The translations under genes and the position numbers were made by a program. This document shows positions 33,364-42,204 of a DNA stretch of 58,036 nucleotides, one piece after another. Every line of letters begins with the position of its first letter. Position 1 is the first letter of the stretch. Source of the DNA: Myxococcales bacterium (GTDB lineage Bacteria; Myxococcota_A; Polyangia; Polyangiales; Houyiibacteriaceae). The stretch lies in contig JAOTXX010000017.1 in the NCBI GenBank assembly GCA_029862185.1, positions 1 through 58,036 of the forward strand. Reading direction: 5' to 3'. Under the pieces are notes generated by a model, which did no database searches, was not told the origin of the DNA, and saw only the letters and a list, made by a program, of their open reading frames with translations.

Positions 33364-34959
33364 TCAAGTGTAGGCGGATCCCCCCTGGATGAGCTTTGAG
33401 GCGCGATAGCCGATCAACATACTGGGGGCATTGAGCGCAGAAACCGGTGTCCAGGGGATGATGGAGGCGTCCGCAATTCGTAGTCCAGTCACCCCGCGGA
33501 GGCGCAGTTGCGGGTCTACGGCGTGGGCTGCCGTCCCGCCCATGCAGCAACTGCCAGCGAAGTGATAGGTGGTGATCGTGTTCTTCCGGACGTAGCTCGA
33601 AATGGCCTCGTCACTCGTGACTCGCTTCCCGGGCATGAGCTCCTTCGGGCCCCATCGCGCAAGGCCGCTCGATGCGCCTATCGCTCTGGCGATTCGAACA
33701 CCATGCAGCATCGTTTCCAGATCCTCCGGATGCGAGTAGTACGCAGGATCGATCGCGGCTTGTTTGCGCACGTCGGTCGATTGCAAACGCAGCGTGCCGC
33801 GGCTCTTCGGTTTCCCAAGAATCAAAATGATTCCGAACATGAGGTCGGTGAAGCGCTGGATCGCGCCAACCTTGAACGCCGCCCCGACCATGTTGCGCAC
33901 CAGCTGTCTCGACCTCGGGCCGTACAGAGCATGAGGCACCACCATCGGTGGGAGCATCCGCTGCATCATCTGCCTCATCGCCGATGGAGCAGGCCAGTAC
34001 ACGTAGCAGGTGTCGCTTTGCGAGGCAGGAAGGTCGCTCCCCTCGTTGGTGCGGAAGAAGCTATAGAGCTGAGGATAGAAGCAGTCGATGTCCGCCGTCG
34101 CTTTGAAGAACACCGGCACGTTGGGGTGGTCGTGAAGCCCTTCGCCGATGGCGGGCCGGTCGGCGACCACGGGGATGTCGAAGGCGCGAAGGTGCTCGCT
34201 TGGACCCACGCCCGAAAGCAGAAGCAGCTTCGGGGTTTCGAGCGCACCGGCACAAAGGATGATCTCTTTGCGGGCCTCCGCGCGACGCAGCGCGCCCTCG
34301 TGCTCAAACTCGATCGCCCGTGCGCGCTTTTCTGCCGTGAAAACGACTCGGTGCGCGCGCGCGCTGGTGAGCACGGTGAGATTCGCACGCACGCCGGCCT
34401 CCTTGATGAACGCCACGTACGAGCTTCGTCGATTCTCGCCTTCATAGGACATCCACTCGTAGCCGATGACGTTGCTCAGGTTGCCGTCGTTCAGGTCTTC
34501 TTTGCGACGGAAGCCCTGTGCCTCCGCGGATGCGATGCAGGCTTCGGTCCAGCTCGTTGACGGCCGCCGATGCGGTCGCAAGACCTTTTCGATCGCCTCG
34601 AAATCGTCTTGATTGTCGTCCCAGTGCCAGCCCTCGGGCCATTCCGCATAGTCCTCCCGAGAACCGCGGGTATAGACCATCCCGTTCACCGATCCGCTCC
34701 CACCCATTACGGTGCCGGTGCCTGCGAAAATGCGGTGCTTGGCAGCGTGAGCTTGGGGGACCGAAAAGCGCTCGCCCATCACGGCGTCATTGATGAACGC
34801 CTCTTTGTAGCCTGCGGCGACCAATGTCTCCGGGTGCTCCTCCGCCCGCGGCCCGCTTTCCATCAGGAGTACGCGATTGGCAGGATCCTTCGCAAGCTCG
34901 GCCGCCACGATGCAGCCCGCCGATCCGCCGCCGACCACGACGTAGTCGTACCGCTGCAT
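33364..34959 (-). CDS. GMC family FAD-dependent alcohol oxidoreductase
   Basis: The 531-residue protein has the GMC N-terminal FAD fold (VVVGGGSAGCIVAAELA, 7-23) and signature segments GTVMGGSGSVNGMVYTRG and GALETPKLLLLSGVGP. The catalytic His466 lies in TTYHFAGSCCMG and Asn510 in PVSALNAPSMLIG. The family includes choline dehydrogenase, cholesterol oxidase-like and long-chain alcohol oxidases. It is coupled to the ALDH gene by a TGATG overlap, so an alcohol-to-aldehyde-to-acid sequence is likely. The substrate cannot be read from the sequence. Confidence 0.92.
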   Translation of the reverse strand: MQRYDYVVVGGGSAGCIVAAELAKDPANRVLLMESGPRAEEHPETLVAAGYKEAFINDAVMGERFSVPQAHAAKHRIFAGTGTVMGGSGSVNGMVYTRGSREDYAEWPEGWHWDDNQDDFEAIEKVLRPHRRPSTSWTEACIASAEAQGFRRKEDLNDGNLSNVIGYEWMSYEGENRRSSYVAFIKEAGVRANLTVLTSARAHRVVFTAEKRARAIEFEHEGALRRAEARKEIILCAGALETPKLLLLSGVGPSEHLRAFDIPVVADRPAIGEGLHDHPNVPVFFKATADIDCFYPQLYSFFRTNEGSDLPASQSDTCYVYWPAPSAMRQMMQRMLPPMVVPHALYGPRSRQLVRNMVGAAFKVGAIQRFTDLMFGIILILGKPKSRGTLRLQSTDVRKQAAIDPAYYSHPEDLETMLHGVRIARAIGASSGLARWGPKELMPGKRVTSDEAISSYVRKNTITTYHFAGSCCMGGTAAHAVDPQLRLRGVTGLRIADASIIPWTPVSALNAPSMLIGYRASKLIQGGSAYT

Positions 34960-36551
34960 CAGGGCTTTCGACCGAACAGCTTGAGAAAGCCGCGCCAGCG
35001 CTGTGCAAGGCTCTTGCCGTAAATCAGCTCGATCACCCCGCTAAAGACGCCGTAATCTTTCTCGGCGACTGGAAAGACTCGATTGGGTTGGTTGATCCGG
35101 AACCGGTCATCGACCACGGCTTTGATATTGCACATGGAACGCAAGCCTTCGCGGCCGTTCATGCGCCCGTAGCCCGAGGCCTTGACGCCGCCGAAGGTGA
35201 GCTCTTGCGCCATGTACGTGATGCCGCCGAAGTCGTTGATCGCGCTCATGCCCGCTTCGAGCTTCGAGGCGATCTCGCGAGCGCGCGTGCGGTTTTTGGA
35301 GAACACCGAAGACGACAAGCCATACGACACTCCGTTTGCGATCTCGACGGCATGTGCGTCGTCACGTACGCGCATGAGCAACATCACTGGACCAAAGACC
35401 TCTTCCTGGGCGATCTCCATCTCCGGCGTCACTTCGGCCAAGATCGTCGGCTCGAAATAGTGGCCCTTGTTGCTCAGCGCGCGCTTGCCGCCGACGACGA
35501 GGCGCGCGCCCTGTGCGATCGCGCCATCGACCGCCTTCTCGATCACCTCGAGCTGAAGCGGCGTGACGATGGCGCCGACATCGACGACCCCTTCGCGGCT
35601 GCTGCCCTGCCGAAACTCCCGCACCAACTCCGCGGCCCGCGTTTCGAAGGCGTCGTAGAGGCCCTCGTAGACGAGAATTCGCTCCGAGGCGACACAGTTC
35701 TGCCCACAATTGATGTAGCAACCGGCCAAAGAAGCATGCACGGCTTGTTCGAGGTCGGCGTCATCGCAGACGATGAAGGCATCTTTGCCGCCGAGCTCCA
35801 TCACCACCGGGATGACGCGCTCGGCACTGGCTTCGATCACGCGTCGTCCGTTGCGAACCGAACCAATGAAGAGAATCGAATCGACAGCAGAGCGCGCGAG
35901 TGCGGCGCCGGTTGGTCCATATCCATGCACCGCTTGGATCAGGTCCGGGTCGTGGCCCGCCTCTTCGATGACTTTGCGAAGCGAATCGATGAACTTCGCG
36001 CTCGACCATGCAACCCATTCCGAGGGCTTCAGCACGATCGCGTTCCCGGACATGAGCGCTGGAATGACAGGATTGACGATGTTCTGAAACGGATAATTCC
36101 ACGGAATGATCGCAGCGATGACACCGAGCGGGTAATACTCGAGGCGCGCCTTCTTGTGCAGCAGCAGGCCCGACGAGACAGGTTCAGGGCGCAGGTGTTT
36201 CTCTCCGTTCTTGATCATCCAGCGAAACTTCTCGCAGGTCGGCCAGATCTCCCCCATCAGCGCGTTCTCTCGCGTCTTGCCGGAGTCGCGTTGGACCGCG
36301 ACGCAGATCTCATCCTTCTGATCGACCGTGTACGCGAGCAGCCTTCGCAACACGTCGCGCCTCTCGTCGAACGAAGTCGACCGCCAGCGGCTCTGAGCGA
36401 CCCTCGCGCGAGCGACGGCGGCTTCTACGTCCTCTGCGGAGTCGATGCGGACCTCTCCCAAACGCTCTCGCGTTGCAGGGTCGACGCAGGGAATGTGCGT
36501 AGCCTGCTCGGCAGGCGAGAATCGGATCCCCGTAGAAATCGGAATTGACAT
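34959..36551 (-). CDS. Aldehyde dehydrogenase
   Basis: The 530-residue NAD(P)-dependent ALDH has IPWNYPFQN with Asn152, VMELGGKDAFIV with the general base Glu252, and NCGQNCVASERI with the nucleophile Cys286. The C-terminal extension (about 485-530, QRWRGFLKLFGRKP at the end) is hydrophobic/basic and might attach it to membrane. ATG 36551 (MSIPISTG) is preferred to 36572. It is the first gene of a two-gene operon with the GMC oxidoreductase and diverges from the TetR gene with only about 33 bp between. Confidence 0.93.
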   Translation of the reverse strand: MSIPISTGIRFSPAEQATHIPCVDPATRERLGEVRIDSAEDVEAAVARARVAQSRWRSTSFDERRDVLRRLLAYTVDQKDEICVAVQRDSGKTRENALMGEIWPTCEKFRWMIKNGEKHLRPEPVSSGLLLHKKARLEYYPLGVIAAIIPWNYPFQNIVNPVIPALMSGNAIVLKPSEWVAWSSAKFIDSLRKVIEEAGHDPDLIQAVHGYGPTGAALARSAVDSILFIGSVRNGRRVIEASAERVIPVVMELGGKDAFIVCDDADLEQAVHASLAGCYINCGQNCVASERILVYEGLYDAFETRAAELVREFRQGSSREGVVDVGAIVTPLQLEVIEKAVDGAIAQGARLVVGGKRALSNKGHYFEPTILAEVTPEMEIAQEEVFGPVMLLMRVRDDAHAVEIANGVSYGLSSSVFSKNRTRAREIASKLEAGMSAINDFGGITYMAQELTFGGVKASGYGRMNGREGLRSMCNIKAVVDDRFRINQPNRVFPVAEKDYGVFSGVIELIYGKSLAQRWRGFLKLFGRKP

Positions 36552-36584
36552 TCTGATTTTCGCCTTTATCATTCCGACCCAATC

Positions 36585-37268
36585 GTGTCAACGCTCTCAA
36601 CAGCCGCAAAAGCGCAAGAATCCCTCAGGGATAAGAAGCGCGAGCTCTATCGCGAAGCCGTTCTCGATGCCGCCGAGCGGGTGTTCGGCGAGGAGGGCTA
36701 CGAGGCCACCAAAGTCCAGCGGATCGCCGCGGAGGCCGGCGTATCGCTCACCACGCTCTACGGCGTGCTCGAGTCCAAGTGGGAGATCTACCGCGCGGTC
36801 CACCGCCGCCGATTGAGCGAGGTGATGCGTCTCACCCAGGGCGTCCTCGAAGCGGACATGTCCTCGCTTGAGATCCTGATCGCAGGGACTCGAACGCAGC
36901 TCGCATTCTTCATGGAGCGCCGTGACTTCACCAAGATGCAGCTCAAGGAAGTCACGGCCTGGTCGACGATCGAGCTGTTGCGAAGCCCGGAGCAGGTCGA
37001 GGCGCTCGGCGTTGGCCTGGACCTCGTCGCAAGCTTGTTGCGGAGCTGCATCGACGACGGATATCTCATCGATGACGACCCCGAGCTCATGGCGAGAATG
37101 ATGATCGCGACGCAGCAAGTACGACTGGCGATGTGGATGGATCGCGGCTGCAAGGAAGATCCAAATCGCGTGGCCGACGCAGCGCTCCGGCATCTGCTGC
37201 GGAGCTACTGCAAGCCGGGGCGCCTGGCATCGGCTCTCGAGGCGGCCGGTCTGAGAGCCGAGCCATGA
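36585..37268 (+). CDS. TetR family transcriptional regulator
   Basis: The 227-residue protein has an N-terminal TetR helix-turn-helix (about 20-65: AVLDAAERVFGEEGYEATKV, then IAAEAGVSLTTLYGVLESK). The ligand domain is helical. The start is GTG 36585, only 33 bp from the divergent ALDH gene, so its operator must overlap both promoters. Its stop overlaps the reductase ATG (ATGA). It probably controls ALDH-GMC and its own operon; it is also the only local candidate for the palindrome at 31364. Confidence 0.9.
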   Translation: MSTLSTAAKAQESLRDKKRELYREAVLDAAERVFGEEGYEATKVQRIAAEAGVSLTTLYGVLESKWEIYRAVHRRRLSEVMRLTQGVLEADMSSLEILIAGTRTQLAFFMERRDFTKMQLKEVTAWSTIELLRSPEQVEALGVGLDLVASLLRSCIDDGYLIDDDPELMARMMIATQQVRLAMWMDRGCKEDPNRVADAALRHLLRSYCKPGRLASALEAAGLRAEP

Positions 37269-38428
37269 GCGTCGCCTTTCACGAGCTCCAAGTCAGCGCC
37301 GTCATCCGAGAGACGACGGAGTGCACCTCGTTCGAGCTCAGGGTGCCGGCCCCCTTGGAGGAAGCCTTCCGGTATCGCGCGGGTCAACACCTCACGCTCG
37401 AGCTCCCCTGGGAGCGCTTCAAACTCACCCGCTGCTATTCCTTGTCGAGCTCCCCTGATCTGGGTGAAACCCTGAAGATCGGTGTGAAAAGAGTCGCTGG
37501 CGGACGAATCTCCAACTGGCTGAACGACAATCTGAAGGCCGGAGACTCCATCATGGCGAGCGTCCCCGAAGGTCGCTTCGTTCTCGATCCAAACACGCGA
37601 TCGGGGGCCCCCCTCTTCCTCTTCGCGGCTGGCAGCGGGATAACGCCGATCATCGCGCTGTTGAAGAGCGCGCTGGCCACGACCAAGCGCGCGATCATCC
37701 TCCTCTACGCCAATCAGGATGAGGGTTCGGTCATCTACGGGCCCGAGGTCCGCCAGCTTGCCGCGGCGCACCAGGGGCGACTGGCCGTGCATCTTCACTT
37801 CGACTCGACGAACGGTTACCTCGAGCAAAGCGATGTTCGCAAGCTTCTCCATCACAGCGACATCGCGGAGTTCTACATTTGCGGACCCGAACCGTTCATG
37901 GAGCTCGTCGAGAAAGCGCTCGAAGAGGCAGGTGTCCACGAAGAGCTCATTTACATCGAGCGCTTTGTTTCCCCCGTCGATCCGGACCGTGCCCGTCCTG
38001 ACGGGGTCGATGAAGCATCGCTCGAATCACCAGGCCGCTTTAGCCTCTGGCTCGATGGTCGCTCGCGAACCGTTCCTTACGTGAAAGGCAAAACCCTTCT
38101 CGAGTGCGCCCAAGACGCGGGGCTTCAACCGGCTCACTCCTGCGAGTCCGGCTATTGCGGCTCATGTATGGCGCATGTCAATACCGGTAAGGTCTACATG
38201 CGGACGCACGAGGCGCTGTCCGATCGAGATATCGCGCGTGGGGTCGCTCTGCTTTGCCAAAGTCTGCCCGCGAGCAGCGAGCCGCTCGAGCTCGATTGCG
38301 ATTCAACCTCGTTTCGCGCGGCATCGGCCGTGAAGTCCTCGTACAGCAAGCGCGCATCGAGGTTCGCGGCGCTTGGGGTCTTCGCTTTCATGATCGCAGG
38401 AACGCTCATTCTACGATTGGTGGACTAG
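37265..38428 (+). CDS. Ferredoxin reductase: FAD/NAD(P)H plus [2Fe-2S], C-terminal membrane helix
   Basis: The 387-residue reductase has the phenol hydroxylase/KshB layout. The FAD motif R56-C-Y58-S is followed by the NAD loop AAGSGITPII (121-130) and ICGPEPFM (205-212), then a plant-type [2Fe-2S] centre with C293, C298, C301 and C331. Unlike soluble KshB, it ends in a hydrophobic helix (about 367-385) that would anchor it to the membrane beside membrane oxygenases. It lies 28 bp upstream of the sterol-desaturase-family gene, so a role as electron donor to that diiron enzyme (or to CYP51) is likely. Confidence 0.9.
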   Translation: MSVAFHELQVSAVIRETTECTSFELRVPAPLEEAFRYRAGQHLTLELPWERFKLTRCYSLSSSPDLGETLKIGVKRVAGGRISNWLNDNLKAGDSIMASVPEGRFVLDPNTRSGAPLFLFAAGSGITPIIALLKSALATTKRAIILLYANQDEGSVIYGPEVRQLAAAHQGRLAVHLHFDSTNGYLEQSDVRKLLHHSDIAEFYICGPEPFMELVEKALEEAGVHEELIYIERFVSPVDPDRARPDGVDEASLESPGRFSLWLDGRSRTVPYVKGKTLLECAQDAGLQPAHSCESGYCGSCMAHVNTGKVYMRTHEALSDRDIARGVALLCQSLPASSEPLELDCDSTSFRAASAVKSSYSKRASRFAALGVFAFMIAGTLILRLVD

Positions 38429-38456
38429 GTGGTAAAGTGAATCCTCAGGAATCGAC

Positions 38457-39131
38457 ATGAAGGTCTTGTACGTCATTCTAGTGAGTTACGCGTCGGCCGG
38501 CCTCGCGCAGGCGGCGCTCATGTACGCCTATCGGTCCAAGGCGGCCCAGAAGTACATGATCAGTGACGACGCCCACCGCTCGAAAACCGACCGGGAGCTC
38601 TACTGGCGCGTGGCGCTGAACATTACTGTGTCGGTCACGCTGATCTTCTCGGTGATGTTTGGCCTTGGCGACTACCTCTACTACGACCATTCGGCGCCCG
38701 CTTGGCGCTACGCTCTCGAGGGCGTCACCGTGGTTCTGATCTACGATTTCGGTTACTACTTCATGCATCGCTATCCCTTCCACGAGTGGAAGCTTCTCCG
38801 AGGTGTCCACTCGGTCCATCATGCCGCAAGGAATCCGAGGCAGATCGACAGTCTGTTGCTGCACCCGGTCGAGACCGTCCTCGGGCTTGGTCTCTTCTTT
38901 GGCTCGGTGGCCCTGGTTGGCGGCGTGCACATCTACACACTGGGCGCGCTCTTCACTGCCTACACCGCGCTCAACATTCTCAATCATGCCGGCATCGACG
39001 TGCCGCACTTCCCCTTCAAGACGTTGGGCGTACTCGCGGCAAAGCACGATCGACATCATCACAGCATGCTCTCGGGCAACTATGCATCGATCACGCCCTT
39101 GCCCGACATCATCTTCGGCACCGTGGAGTAG
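38457..39131 (+). CDS. Membrane diiron sterol desaturase / C4-methyl oxidase family protein
   Basis: The 224-residue protein has about four helices and the eight-histidine pattern of the fatty acid hydroxylase/ERG3/ERG25 superfamily: H104-x4-H109, H118-x2-HH122, H136, H177-x6-H184 and H197-x2-HHH202. Family members oxidise unactivated C-H bonds of sterols or lipids with O2. Its place before an NSDHL-like gene and after a reductase suggests a C4-methyl oxidase, but C5-desaturase or a non-sterol hydroxylase cannot be excluded. It is shorter than eukaryotic ERG25 (about 300). Confidence 0.85.
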   Translation: MKVLYVILVSYASAGLAQAALMYAYRSKAAQKYMISDDAHRSKTDRELYWRVALNITVSVTLIFSVMFGLGDYLYYDHSAPAWRYALEGVTVVLIYDFGYYFMHRYPFHEWKLLRGVHSVHHAARNPRQIDSLLLHPVETVLGLGLFFGSVALVGGVHIYTLGALFTAYTALNILNHAGIDVPHFPFKTLGVLAAKHDRHHHSMLSGNYASITPLPDIIFGTVE

Positions 39132-39134
39132 GCC

Positions 39135-40154
39135 ATGACAGTCAGCTTGGTAACGGGGGGCTCCGGCTTCGTAGGGGCCGCCATCGCCCGCGCGCTCAAG
39201 GCTCGTGGCGACCGAGTCATCGTCCTCGATTTGGCGCCTGAATGTCCGGTCGAAGGCGTCGACTATCGTCGCGTCGACATCACCGACGAGGCAGCGGTCA
39301 TCGAAGCTTGCCGCGGCGTCGACACGGTCATCCACAACGCTTCGATCGTTCACACGAAGCAGAATAAGAAAGACGTGGTCTGGGCGGTGAACCTCGGCGG
39401 CACCCAGAACATGCTCGCGGCGGCGCGGAAAAACGGGGTTGCGCGCTTTGTCTACATCAGTTCCGGGAGCGTGGTTTACGAGGGCAAGGACATCGAGAAT
39501 GGGGACGAGAGTCTTCCGTATTCATCGGTTTCCCAAGCGCCCTATGCAGACAGCAAGATCGCGGCGGAGAAGTTGGTGCTCGCCGAGAACGGGAAGGGCG
39601 GCATGGCGACTTGTGCCCTACGTCCTCACGTAGTCTTCGGCCCTGGCGACAATCGCTTCATGCCCACGCTCTTGGCAAAAGGCCGCAACGGGCAATTGCG
39701 CGTCCAGATTGGGCGCGGCGTTTGGCTTTCGGACTACACCTATGTGACCAACATGACCGATGCGGTCTTGCTCGCCGACGAAGCGCTAGCCAAAGACGGC
39801 TTGAAAAGCGTTGCTGCTGGTCAGGCCTACTTCATCACCAACGGCGAGCCGATGCCGTTCTGGGATTTCATCCGCAAGGTCGCCGCGCGTCTGGGTTTTC
39901 CGCCCGTGAAGTACACCGCCCCAAAGTCACTCGTCTATGCAATCGCGGCCATCAAAGAAGGCATCGACACGCTCAAGGGCGGTACGCTCAACGACGAGGA
40001 CGGCCTCACGCGTTTCGCGATCCGGTACATGTGCACCCACCACTATTTCAGCATCGAGAAGGCGCGTAGGGAGCTTGGGTACAACCCAGCCGTCTCCGTC
40101 GAAGAAGGCATCGAGCGCACGTGCCAGCACCTCGAAGCGACCGGTGCGGTCTAG
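39135..40154 (+). CDS. 3-beta-hydroxysteroid dehydrogenase / sterol C4-decarboxylase (NSDHL/ERG26-like)
   Basis: The 339-residue extended SDR has NAD motif TGGSGFVG (7-14), a catalytic S109/S110 region and Y137-x3-K141. It keeps features I associate with NSDHL/ERG26: CALRPHVVFGPGDNRF, DYTYVTNMTDAVLLA, AYFITNGEPMPFWDFIRK, HHYFSIEKARRELGYNP and EEGIERT. NSDHL oxidises the 3-OH of 4-carboxysterols with loss of CO2, the step after C4-methyl oxidation. The ATG follows the upstream stop by 3 bp, so the pair is tightly coupled. General 3-beta-HSD activity is the alternative. Confidence 0.88.
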   Translation: MTVSLVTGGSGFVGAAIARALKARGDRVIVLDLAPECPVEGVDYRRVDITDEAAVIEACRGVDTVIHNASIVHTKQNKKDVVWAVNLGGTQNMLAAARKNGVARFVYISSGSVVYEGKDIENGDESLPYSSVSQAPYADSKIAAEKLVLAENGKGGMATCALRPHVVFGPGDNRFMPTLLAKGRNGQLRVQIGRGVWLSDYTYVTNMTDAVLLADEALAKDGLKSVAAGQAYFITNGEPMPFWDFIRKVAARLGFPPVKYTAPKSLVYAIAAIKEGIDTLKGGTLNDEDGLTRFAIRYMCTHHYFSIEKARRELGYNPAVSVEEGIERTCQHLEATGAV

Positions 40155-40562
40155 ACGATCTCGAGTCGCCATGGGTCACGCGGTGCGCCGGCTGGCTTGA
40201 GCCGAGCCGGAGTTGGACGGGCCGACATCCCCCGACGCGGCCCGTCCAACGGCTCCCCAATGACCCCTTTGCATCCGACCCGTATCAAGCCCCAAAGGAC
40301 CGATCGGATTCCCCGTATCGCTTCTTCAAACGTTGGGACATCTTACCCTTAGGGGCGTATGGGTCCAGGGATCTCGACAGTTGATTACATTGTTATTCAT
40401 CCTTTGGGTTTACGTGAAACCTGCGTTTGGCCGCGCAGGCACGCGCTCAGAAGGGGTTGCGATGCTGTCGCATGCCGCAGATCGGCGGACTTGCTGCAGG
40501 TACACCAGCTGATAAAGAGGCAGGCGTCAGGGGGCCTTTCGATTCAGTCGGGGGCGAGTCGA
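40155..40562. other. 408-bp gap before pgsB, probable long leader
   Basis: No credible gene is seen here. The left part holds a strong hairpin (40212-40250). The middle (40320-40410) is the most AT-rich part, with TTGATTACATTGTTATTC around 40381 as a possible promoter core. The right part has small GC stems, for example CCTGCG/CGCAGG around 40421-40440. I do not recognise a known riboswitch consensus. Confidence 0.5.
40212..40250. terminator. GC-rich 12-bp hairpin after the sterol operon
   Basis: GTTGGACGGGCC (40212-40223) pairs perfectly with GGCCCGTCCAAC (40239-40250) around a 15-nt loop. It lies 58 bp after the NSDHL-like stop. There is no T-run, so it may be a factor-dependent terminator, a 3' stabiliser or a protein site. 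Confidence 0.5.
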
Positions 40563-41759
40563 GTGTCTATCGAGATTCTGATTCTACTTTCGGCCTGCGG
40601 GCTGCTCATCGTTTTGGGCGTACTCGAGCTGATCCTCCACCGGATGCGGCTCAAGCGGATTCCGATTCGCATTCACGTGAACGGCACGCGCGGCAAAACC
40701 AGCGTGACCCGGTTGATCGGCGCTGGTCTTCGCGAGGCCGGCATCCGTTGCGTGGTCAAAACCACCGGCACCGTCCCCCGGTTCGTGTTGCCCAACGGCC
40801 GCGAGGTACCGGTTTACCGACCGGGCGGCGCCAATGTGATCGAGCAGAAGCAGGCGGTGACCATGGCGGCCGCCCAACGGGCCGAAGCGCTCGTCGTAGA
40901 GTGCATGGCGCTTCAACCGCAACTTCAATGGATTTCTGAGTCGCAGCTCGTTCGCGCCACGCATGGCGTCATCACGAATGCACGGCCCGACCACCTCGAT
41001 GTGATGGGACCCACCGAGGACGATGTCGCGCGTGCGTTAGCCGCGACCGTTCCCATCAACGGCGTCTTCCTGACCGCCGAGGAGCATCATCGGCCCTTCT
41101 TTGAAGAGGTCGCCGTGGAACGCGGCTCACGCTTCCGCGCCGCTCGAGAGATCAGCCGCGCGCTCACGCCCGAAGACGTTGCGGCATTTCCGTATCTCGA
41201 GCATCGGGACAACATCGAGCTCGCCCTTGCGGTCTGCGAGGAGGTGGGGGTCGACATCGACACCGCCCTTCGCGGGATGTGGAGAGCCAAGCCAGACCCA
41301 GGAGCGATGACCGAATCCCAGGTCGAGTTCTTCGGTCGGCACATCGTCTTCGTGAACGGGTTCGCCGCCAACGACCCAACCTCGACACGCTATATTTGGG
41401 AGCAGGCCCTGCGCCGGCACCGAAAGCTCAATAAGCGCATCGCGGTGTTCAATTGCCGTTCGGACCGCGCCGATCGCTCCGAGCAGCTCGCCGAGTCGTA
41501 CGGGCGATGGCCGCAGGCGGACGAAGTCGTTCTGCTCGGAAGCGGGCAATACATTTTTGCCCGTGCCGCGGTGAGGAGCGGGCTCGACCCGACGCGTTTG
41601 GTTTTCGTCGACCAGACGCATCCGGCCGATGTTTTCGAGATTTTGCTTGGCCTTGCCGAGACCTCTGCCCTGGTGATGGGTCTGGGGAACATCGCTGGGC
41701 CGGGATTGGCGCTCGCCGAGTACTTCGCCAACCGAGGAATGGATCATGCCAGAAATTGA
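40563..41759 (+). CDS. pgsB: Poly-gamma-glutamate synthase subunit PgsB/CapB
   Basis: PgsB is the ATP-dependent amide ligase of poly-gamma-glutamate synthesis, anchored by an N-terminal helix. The 398-residue product starts with a hydrophobic helix (about 4-26), followed by the Mur-ligase-like P-loop VNGTRGKTSVTR (39-50). VVECMALQPQLQWISE and TNARPDHLDVMGPTEDDVARALA are typical of PgsB. GTG 40563 (GGGGGCGAG upstream) gives near the Bacillus length (393); the reading from 40359 adds an unlikely 68 residues. It overlaps pgsC by 14 bp. Confidence 0.92.
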   Translation: MSIEILILLSACGLLIVLGVLELILHRMRLKRIPIRIHVNGTRGKTSVTRLIGAGLREAGIRCVVKTTGTVPRFVLPNGREVPVYRPGGANVIEQKQAVTMAAAQRAEALVVECMALQPQLQWISESQLVRATHGVITNARPDHLDVMGPTEDDVARALAATVPINGVFLTAEEHHRPFFEEVAVERGSRFRAAREISRALTPEDVAAFPYLEHRDNIELALAVCEEVGVDIDTALRGMWRAKPDPGAMTESQVEFFGRHIVFVNGFAANDPTSTRYIWEQALRRHRKLNKRIAVFNCRSDRADRSEQLAESYGRWPQADEVVLLGSGQYIFARAAVRSGLDPTRLVFVDQTHPADVFEILLGLAETSALVMGLGNIAGPGLALAEYFANRGMDHARN

Positions 41760-42204
41760 GTTGTTGACCCTGTCGATCGGGCTCGGCCTCGCCGCCAGCC
41801 TTCTTTACGGTGAGCTCTTCGGGCTCGCGGCAGGCGGCATGGTGGTTCCGGGCTACGTCGCCCTTTACATGAACAAGCCGGTCGACATCGGGCTGACCTT
41901 GCTTGCCGCCATCGTCACCTTCGGCTTTCTCAAAGGGCTCTCCCAAATCGCAATCGTCTACGGCCGCCGACGAACCGCGCTCACCATCTTGATCGGCTAC
42001 CTGGTCGGCTTGAGCTTTCGGATGTGGTTGGACAGCACGATCACACCGTTTACGGAGGGAGCGATCATCGGCTTCATCATTCCCGGGCTCATCGCGATTT
42101 GGTACCAGCGGCAGGGCGTCCTCGAGACGACGCTGAGCCTAATCACGGCTGCGATCATCGTCCGGATGGTCCTAGTCGTATTCATTGGAGACGTGACGAT
42201 ATGA
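41746..42204 (+). CDS. pgsC: Poly-gamma-glutamate biosynthesis protein PgsC/CapC
   Basis: The 152-residue polytopic protein (about five helices) matches PgsC/CapC: IGLGLAASLLYGELFGLAAGGMVVPGYVAL at the N terminus, GLSQIAIVYGRRRTALTILIGYL and AIIGFIIPGLIAIWYQRQG. PgsC forms the membrane complex with PgsB. It starts within pgsB and overlaps the next gene at ATATGA, so the three are co-translated. Confidence 0.93.
   Translation: MPEIELLTLSIGLGLAASLLYGELFGLAAGGMVVPGYVALYMNKPVDIGLTLLAAIVTFGFLKGLSQIAIVYGRRRTALTILIGYLVGLSFRMWLDSTITPFTEGAIIGFIIPGLIAIWYQRQGVLETTLSLITAAIIVRMVLVVFIGDVTI

Noticed and set aside
34824-36548. 574-residue plus-strand frame
   Set aside because: It lies antisense to the ALDH and GMC genes, whose catalytic motifs are intact; the frame has no recognisable domain.
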